Assembly (NCBI GenBank): GCA_963995525.1
Contig: OZ023206.1
Coordinates: 23,791,777-23,855,776 of the forward strand
Direction: 5' to 3'
Origin: Escarpia spicata
Lineage: Eukaryota > Annelida > Polychaeta > Sabellida > Siboglinidae
Length of the DNA stretch: 64,000 nt
Shown: positions 58,672-64,000 of the stretch, one piece after another
Position numbering within the stretch: position 1 is the first letter of the stretch
Layout of the letters: each line of letters opens with the position of its first letter
Translations under genes and position numbers: made by a program
The notes under the pieces: model-generated
The model's input: only the letters and a program-made list of their open reading frames with translations
What the model was told of the DNA's origin: nothing
Database searches by the model: none

Positions 58672-59186
58672 GTAGAACAATATTAATTGTTTTAGTATTA
58701 TTTCGATCATATCACAAGTTTTGCGGTATGATCGCAATCATACTACATGTATATCGAATAGTAATACCGACCGAAACCATAATGTATGGGTTGTGCCTTT
58801 TAGCCAGTGCGTTCATAATGGTAAATAAGGCTGCTTTATGCGGCGGTTCTTGATAATAGGTCGATACATAATTACAAAACAGCATTAAAACAGTACGTTT
58901 ACGAATAGTATTACGAAGACAGTCACAGCTTTGTTTTGCCACTTTCGGTATTTCAATATACAATCGACCATACGTAAACATATTTATTATACTCACTATT
59001 GTCAAATCGATTATTGCTAGGAATGACAACGTCTGGAAGTTGTAATAATGGTGGTAAGTTTAACAAAAGCACAGATATCCTCAGCCGAATATTTCACATA
59101 AAAATAACTCACCATAAGGACTAACGTTTAATGGAAGCATGATGTTACACATCCCCCTATCAGACTGATTTTGTATTATGTTTCAG

Positions 59187-60905
59187 AATATGCTCAGCCG
59201 ACCATCTGCGCCGTGCAAATGGCACTGACTGAACTCCTCAAGAAGTATGACGTCACTCCCGATGTCGTCATCGGTCACAGCGTGGGCGAAGTGGCCGCGG
59301 CGTACGCAAGCACCTAGTTATCCTTCCAGAATGCTGTCTACGTCATCTACGAACGAGCCCGGGCGTTGAAGAAGACGAGCGGTTCTGGCACAATGCTGGC
59401 AGCCCGGGTGTCTCAACAAGAGGCGGAGGAAATCCGCGCGACAAACGACGCCATGTTCGCCCAAGTCGACATCGCCGCCGTCAACAGTGAGTCTCAGACC
59501 GTGCTGTCCGGCACCAGAGACGCCCTTGATGCCTTCGCTGCCGTGTTGCGTGACAAGGGCGCCCGACACACGTTTCTGAATGTCCAGAACGCATTCCACA
59601 GTTCACATCAAGAGCCGCTTCATAAGCACGTGCTCAAGAAGTTTGTCAAATTGCATTGCAGCCGCGCGGACATGGACGCATCCAGCATTGCCATGATGTC
59701 GACAGTGACGACGGACTATGTGAGCCCGAAGGAAGTCAACGGCGCCGACTACTGGTGGCGTAACATCCGCTACATGGTTTACTTCAAGGAGGCCATCGAG
59801 AGACTCCTGGCGGACGGATACTCACACTTCCTCGAGATCGGCGCACATCCGGCGTTGATGTCCGTCATTCGTGACGTCATTGCGTCGTCCACAGACAAGA
59901 CCAAGAAATTCTCCGTGTTCCCGACGTTGAGACGAAAAGATGACCTAACGAGCTCATTTGAAGGCCAGTTTCACATCATGTCGACGCTACTGCAACTGTT
60001 CTGTGAACACGATCACAACAGTCTGCTGGTAGTGTTCAATGAACATTACAACGTGGTATCACTGCCCACATATCAGTGGCAGCGGGGAGAATGCGGACAG
60101 TATTCTTCATTTTCTAGGGAGCTAAACCTATTCCCGACCCACCCGCTTCTGGGACAGAAGAGCCGAAGAAAACGCCTCTCGCAAGTTAACGTGGCATCAG
60201 CCGCGTGCATCAGTATCCAGATCCCCTTGGATTGGTGATCACGTGATCCAAGGCATGATCGTGCTGCCCGCTGTCGGTTACACGAACATGATGCTAGAAA
60301 TCGCTAGCGAATTCCAAGATGGAAACGCGGTAGTGCGCGTGCGCAACTTGCGGTTCACGAAGTTCCTCTTCTTCCCGGCAATCGGCGAGGTGGAACTTCT
60401 GACGACAGCCTCGAGCGAGCCCAGAAGTGACAACAAACTGTGGTCTGTCGGAGTGTGGAGCAAATCGTCGGCTGCCGAGTGGGTGCTGCACGCCCGCGGA
60501 CAGATCGACCTGAGAAGGAACGATGTCGACGACGACGACAAACTGGCGACGATCTTTCGCGGCAGCACCCTCATACGACTTCCGGTCGAGAAACTGCGAC
60601 GTCGATGCGTGAACGAGACGGACATCGATTACAAACTGTTGAGTGATAACGGCTTTCTCCTAGGCCCAGCTTTCCGAAGCGGGAAGACACTCCTCGTCAA
60701 CGACGACGCCACAGAGGCATTGGTGTACGCAAACGCGCCAAAAGAAATCCTCCATGACTTCAGCGACTACGCCTTTCATCAGGCGTTCTTCGACTGCATA
60801 CTGCACGGCTACCTTATGATGGCTATCGTAGGGGGAGAGATGCTGGCAAAGAGTAGCAACGTACCGTTCCATTACGCGATGGAGGTTCCATACAGTTTTG
60901 ACGAG
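59187..60905 (+). CDS. PKS exon 8: AT core and DH, with one stop and one frameshift
   Basis: [22 protein letters not shown] and [16 protein letters not shown], with the nucleophile Ser (59279-59281) in GHSVGE. Then TAG (59315-59317) appears where homologues continue 'ALSF'. The frame goes on with [39 protein letters not shown] and [12 protein letters not shown] (catalytic His, malonyl-type AFHS). Next are [34 protein letters not shown] and [13 protein letters not shown] shift near 60160 separates HPLLGQK from [35 protein letters not shown] has H-x3-G-x4-P with His at 60240-60242, and [15 protein letters not shown] supplies the second acidic motif (D-x3-H). The exon ends at PYSFDE (donor GAG|GTGAAT), which joins VELYGVP of the next exon in phase 0. 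Confidence 0.85.
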
Positions 60906-61363
60906 GTGAATCGTATACTTGAAAACTTACTTAATAGAGGAGGTGAAGAAAAGTTCGTCCTTTATTTCGATTAACATGATACATGTGTGACCTTTTATTT
61001 AATTAGTTGTTTTATGTATAATAACGATCCGTGACTATAATTGCTTGCTTTTTTGTGACACGTATACAATGTTGATAAGTAGACCGTGTATTCGTGAAAT
61101 TACAAGAGAAAATACCGACACAGTATTTCAATCATTCATATTTATTTTCTCAGTTGTTTAATCAATGCCGTTTTGCGGTGTATGTGTTTACGCGAATATT
61201 ATTTCTCTTATAAATGGTCGATGGAAACCAAATTGCCAAGATCGAACTTACTTTCCCAATAAAGCCATATTAACGTACTCAATTAATCAGATGTACTGAT
61301 AAGTTAACAATTAAACAAAACAATTAAAAACACGTTTTGACAAGTATTGTTGATTTTTGCCAG

Positions 61364-64000
61364 GTGGAGTTGTATGGCGTGCCGGCAGCGACGATAGTGA
61401 TGCACGTCAAGTCGTATGTGAGAGACGGAATCAGATACGGCGACGTGCGGGCGGCAGACGCGAACACCAATATCGTATTCTGTGTGGTGACGGGAATTCG
61501 CTTTGACCCAATGCCAAACACCAAAAATATCGATGCTCTGCACACGTGGTCGTTATCTTGGGAATTGTTCAACATCGACGAACATCCCCGTGACAAGGGA
61601 GGTCAGGTAGACAAAGTTGTGGTTGTCTGCAACAAAGGCGAGGATGCGAAACAACTGGCGGAAGCAATGAAGAGAGAGGGTGCCTCCGAAGTGAGATGGG
61701 TGTCGACCCAACAACTTGACGAACTGCCGAGAAAATGTCATGAACTGACGCCATATGACGCTGTTGTTTTCTACCTTGATCCGCCAGAAGAGGACTGCAG
61801 TCAGATGGACGCGGACCAGTTCACAACTGCCGTGGATGACAGCTGTATTACCGCAGCATCTCTTCTTGTGACACTCAATGACATTTTTCCCGACTACGTA
61901 CCAAAGGTGTGGATGGTGACACGTGGAGCGGCCTACGTTCAAATCAGGGATACTCCCCGGCCATGTCTGAACACCGTCAATTCAGTAGCGCTGAATGCAG
62001 CTCATGAGTTCTACCTAAACCCGACGTCTAGCGTCGATCTCTCGCAAGACACGGATCTCGCGGGAGACGCCGCCATCTTAGCGAAACTTGTCATTCCACC
62101 AATGCTGCCTGAGAACGAATTCGCCGTAAGACAAACAGCCGAAGGAGAACCGAAGATTCTGGTGCGTCGTCTCACCAAGTCGCTTGCCACCGACATGAAG
62201 TCAACGACTGTACCATGGCAACTGCCCCTAGATGGCGAAACCATCAATGTAGTCGAATTACACGAAGAAGCCAGGAGCGGGTTTCATTGTCATGAAATAG
62301 ACGTCAACGTTGAAGCCTTCCGTGTTGTCACCGCAGATGGTCGTAGAAAGGCCTTGGTGTGCGGGGTCGTAGATGCGATCCACCCAGAGGTGCAGTTCGT
62401 GAAACCGCATGACAAAGTGGTCGCTCTGTGTGAAGGTGTTCTGAAACGAAAGATGCACCTGTCGTCACGAGAGGTTGTCCTTGTGCCTCCCAACGTAGGC
62501 GAACCTACCAATGTCTTGTGCCAACTCGACAGTTTCCTACCGGGGTTCTATCTATGCAACGGTGGTGACATATTACGACCAGAATCAAAAATAGCGATCT
62601 ATTCTGAGAAGACGTCTGATGAAAACGGTTCCACGTTGACAGAAGTCCTGCGTCACCAGGGACACTCCGTGACATTATTCACAAAGCAGTCTCTTAAGGA
62701 GAAAACTGTGAACATACAAGCGGACGTCTACGACGCTCTTGTTGTTCTCGAAGCAGACAGCTTAATGGATGAAGCAGCAGAGGGACTGCTGAATTCTGTG
62801 CGCAAGTTCGGAACTGTTGTAATCTACATGTCAAACGACAAGGAGGCCGTACCCAGTCGAGGAACTCTTCTTCTCAACAAGCGCCTTGTTCTTTTCAGCG
62901 CGAGAGCAATCTGGCAGACAGACGAATTTCCGGTATTGTCCACGCGAATGTTCGCCATATTGGAAGATTCCGACCAGAAAGCGTTGCCACATTTAAATGT
63001 CATTGCCACATCGCGACACACGCAAGAATTACCCACCACCATCGGCCAATCTATCAGCGCTGTTGAGAAGGAAAAGATAGTGACTGTCTTAAAAAGCAAA
63101 TGCCCGGCATCGCTATCCTTCGACGGCAATCGATTTCACCCAAATAGCAATGCAATGTACATCGTTACCGGCGGCATGAAAGGCTTCGGTATGGCGACCG
63201 TCAAATGGCTCTACTCAAAGGGGGTCAAAAACGTAGCAATCATCGGACGTAGTGAAGCCACAGAAGAACAGAAAAACAACATCGCTGGCCTCAAAGAAGC
63301 CGGTTGTCACATCTACGTGTTCAAGGCAGACGTGTCGAACTACAAGAGAATGGAGGTGGTGATTGATAATCTTCAATGCAAGTCTCAACCGATCGAAGGC
63401 ATCTTCCACAGCGCAGCAGTGTACCGCGATGGCTGGATGAAGGAGATGACTCACGAAGACTGGATGCAAGTGATGATGCCCAAGGCGTACGGAGCCCTCG
63501 TTCTACACCAACTGTCATTGCGCAAGAGCCTGCCGTTGCAGCACTTCGTCACGTACTCGTCACTCACAGGTTTGGTAGGTAATGCGACTCAAAGCAACTA
63601 CTTCGTAGCGAATGCCTTCCTTCTCAGCTTGGGCGACCTGCGACGTTCACTCGGTCTGCTGAGCAGCGTCGCCTGCTTCGGCGTCATCAACTCTACTGGC
63701 TTCATACACCGCAACCAACTCGTCACCTCGTACGACAAGAAGGGCATGTATTCGATATCTCCGAATAAGGCTCTGAACGCAGTAGCAACAATGATGAGTT
63801 TCGGCATCGACCACCTCGACATCACTGCCGCATTCGACAACATAACATTTGTCGAAGCTTTCCGTGGCGCAATGCTACAGAACGAAAGGGTTGCAGGCGG
63901 ATTCCTGTCACGTTTCAATAAGTTGATGGGAGGCGTGACGTTAGGAAGCGCGGTTGGAAAATCGATGAGGGATCGAGTTCGCGAAGCAACTCCAGACGAA
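61364..64000 (+). CDS. PKS exon 9: post-DH linker, ER-like region and KR (open to window end)
   Basis: Open for 879 codons after the TTTTTGCCAG acceptor, with no stop. The first 250 residues (VELYGVPAATIVMHVKSYVR; HTWSLSWELFNIDE) match the post-DH/structural region of animal PKS and FAS. About 62200-62800 is a medium-chain-reductase-like ER remnant (VVDAIHPEVQFVKPHDKVVA; REVVLVPPNVGEPTNVLCQL). The glycine-rich NADPH motif (x-GGVG-x) is missing; the corresponding strand reads KIAIYSEKTSDENGS. KR: MYIVTGGMKGFGMATVKWL (63160-63210), IIGRSEATEEQ, IFHSAAVYRDGWMKEMTHED, and FVTYSSLTGLVGNATQSNY with the Tyr (63599-63601) four residues before Asn (YFVAN). So the KR looks catalytically intact. The last residues (MRDRVREATPDE) are the linker that precedes the acyl carrier protein. 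Confidence 0.9.
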   Translation, partial: MELYGVPAATIVMHVKSYVRDGIRYGDVRAADANTNIVFCVVTGIRFDPMPNTKNIDALHTWSLSWELFNIDEHPRDKGGQVDKVVVVCNKGEDAKQLAEAMKREGASEVRWVSTQQLDELPRKCHELTPYDAVVFYLDPPEEDCSQMDADQFTTAVDDSCITAASLLVTLNDIFPDYVPKVWMVTRGAAYVQIRDTPRPCLNTVNSVALNAAHEFYLNPTSSVDLSQDTDLAGDAAILAKLVIPPMLPENEFAVRQTAEGEPKILVRRLTKSLATDMKSTTVPWQLPLDGETINVVELHEEARSGFHCHEIDVNVEAFRVVTADGRRKALVCGVVDAIHPEVQFVKPHDKVVALCEGVLKRKMHLSSREVVLVPPNVGEPTNVLCQLDSFLPGFYLCNGGDILRPESKIAIYSEKTSDENGSTLTEVLRHQGHSVTLFTKQSLKEKTVNIQADVYDALVVLEADSLMDEAAEGLLNSVRKFGTVVIYMSNDKEAVPSRGTLLLNKRLVLFSARAIWQTDEFPVLSTRMFAILEDSDQKALPHLNVIATSRHTQELPTTIGQSISAVEKEKIVTVLKSKCPASLSFDGNRFHPNSNAMYIVTGGMKGFGMATVKWLYSKGVKNVAIIGRSEATEEQKNNIAGLKEAGCHIYVFKADVSNYKRMEVVIDNLQCKSQPIEGIFHSAAVYRDGWMKEMTHEDWMQVMMPKAYGALVLHQLSLRKSLPLQHFVTYSSLTGLVGNATQSNYFVANAFLLSLGDLRRSLGLLSSVACFGVINSTGFIHRNQLVTSYDKKGMYSISPNKALNAVATMMSFGIDHLDITAAFDNITFVEAFRGAMLQNERVAGGFLSRFNKLMGGVTLGSAVGKSMRDRVREATPDE

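Larger units (their letters stand above)
53715..64000 (+). pseudogene. Animal-type I polyketide synthase (FAS-like), disrupted as assembled, 3' end outside window
   Basis: Nine exons are placed by GT-AG sites with matching phase: 53715-53798, 55173-55344, 55764-55871, 56157-56240, 56704-56913, 57263-58298, 58578-58671, 59187-60905 and 61364 to beyond 64000. Domain order is KS, AT, DH, linker with ER-like region, KR. This is the organisation of animal FAS-like PKSs, which build reduced polyketides or unusual fatty products from malonyl units in the cytosol. Lesions: KS Cys replaced by Ser (56784-56786), a frameshifting deletion near 58253 (AT), a TAG stop at 59315, and a frameshift near 60160. 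The remainder, including 879 codons in the last exon, is clean. The start is supported by a TTCCTTTTCCAG acceptor at 53704, implying an upstream UTR exon. It is either a recent pseudogene or a sequence with local errors. The gene is single-copy in this window and the product is unknown. Confidence 0.85.

Noticed and set aside
58712..59029. ORFs inside the PKS intron between exons 7 and 8
   Set aside because: AT-rich intron sequence with no motif. The exon phases join perfectly across it.
61304..63918. Minus-strand ORFs of 60-130 codons below the last PKS exon
   Set aside because: All lie antisense to the 879-codon open PKS exon with clear KR motifs.
61364..64000. Fatty acid synthase instead of polyketide synthase
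   Set aside because: The Met-Pro-Ser-Lys start, KS text and the degenerate ER are closer to animal PKS than to housekeeping FAS, which needs an intact ER and KS. The difference cannot be settled without the ACP/TE end, so FAS-like PKS is used.
1..64000. tRNA, rRNA or snRNA genes
   Set aside because: I saw no cloverleaf with the expected box A/B or known RNA sequence. A covariance-model scan would be needed for a firm negative.

Overview
This is eukaryotic nuclear DNA from an animal, most likely a marine invertebrate. The reasons are genes split by GT-AG introns, AT-rich intergenic DNA, dense microsatellites, and many decayed transposons of families typical of molluscs, annelids, brachiopods, cnidarians and deuterostome invertebrates (CR1/Jockey-type LINEs, Penelope, DIRS/Ngaro-like, an LTR element, a THAP transposon). 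The species cannot be read from the sequence. There is no sign of bacterial, phage or CRISPR content.

Layout. Positions 236-1711 (minus) hold the first two coding exons of a Patched-domain membrane protein whose rest lies left of the window. From 3.5 to 24.5 kb is a transposon graveyard: a LINE 3' end (3.6-4.3 kb), a cysteine-rich CXC-like fragment (4.5-4.9 kb), a LINE split by a Penelope-like element (6.56-10.4 kb), four more LINE pieces on both strands (11-17 kb), an LTR retrotransposon with both LTRs (17.2-21.0 kb, minus), and a diverged non-coding duplication (22.6-24.5 kb). A satellite of 34 units of 57 bp follows (25.09-27.03 kb). Two tyrosine-recombinase-type retroelements occupy 29.2-32.7 kb (minus) and 34.0-37.5 kb (plus), and a 7 x 59 bp array lies at 38.3 kb. 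A 5.4-kb DNA transposon with THAP-type transposase remnants, long terminal inverted repeats and TTAA-like ends fills 42.64-48.08 kb. A diverged paralogue of its target site without the element lies at 49.29-49.60 kb. A large inverted repeat follows (49.6-51.06 kb).

The main gene is at the right end (53.7 kb to beyond 64 kb, plus strand): an animal-type multidomain type I polyketide synthase related to fatty acid synthase. Nine exons can be placed by splice sites and reading frame. The order is ketosynthase (KS), acyltransferase (AT), dehydratase (DH), a linker with a degenerate enoylreductase-like (ER) region, and ketoreductase (KR); the acyl carrier protein should start just past the window. 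The KS nucleophile position reads Ser instead of Cys. The AT carries a small frameshifting deletion and a premature stop, and the AT-DH junction another frameshift, whereas the last exon is open for 879 codons with an intact KR. As assembled the gene cannot make a normal PKS. It is either a young pseudogene or an assembly with local errors, and the KS change stands apart as a possible functional change.
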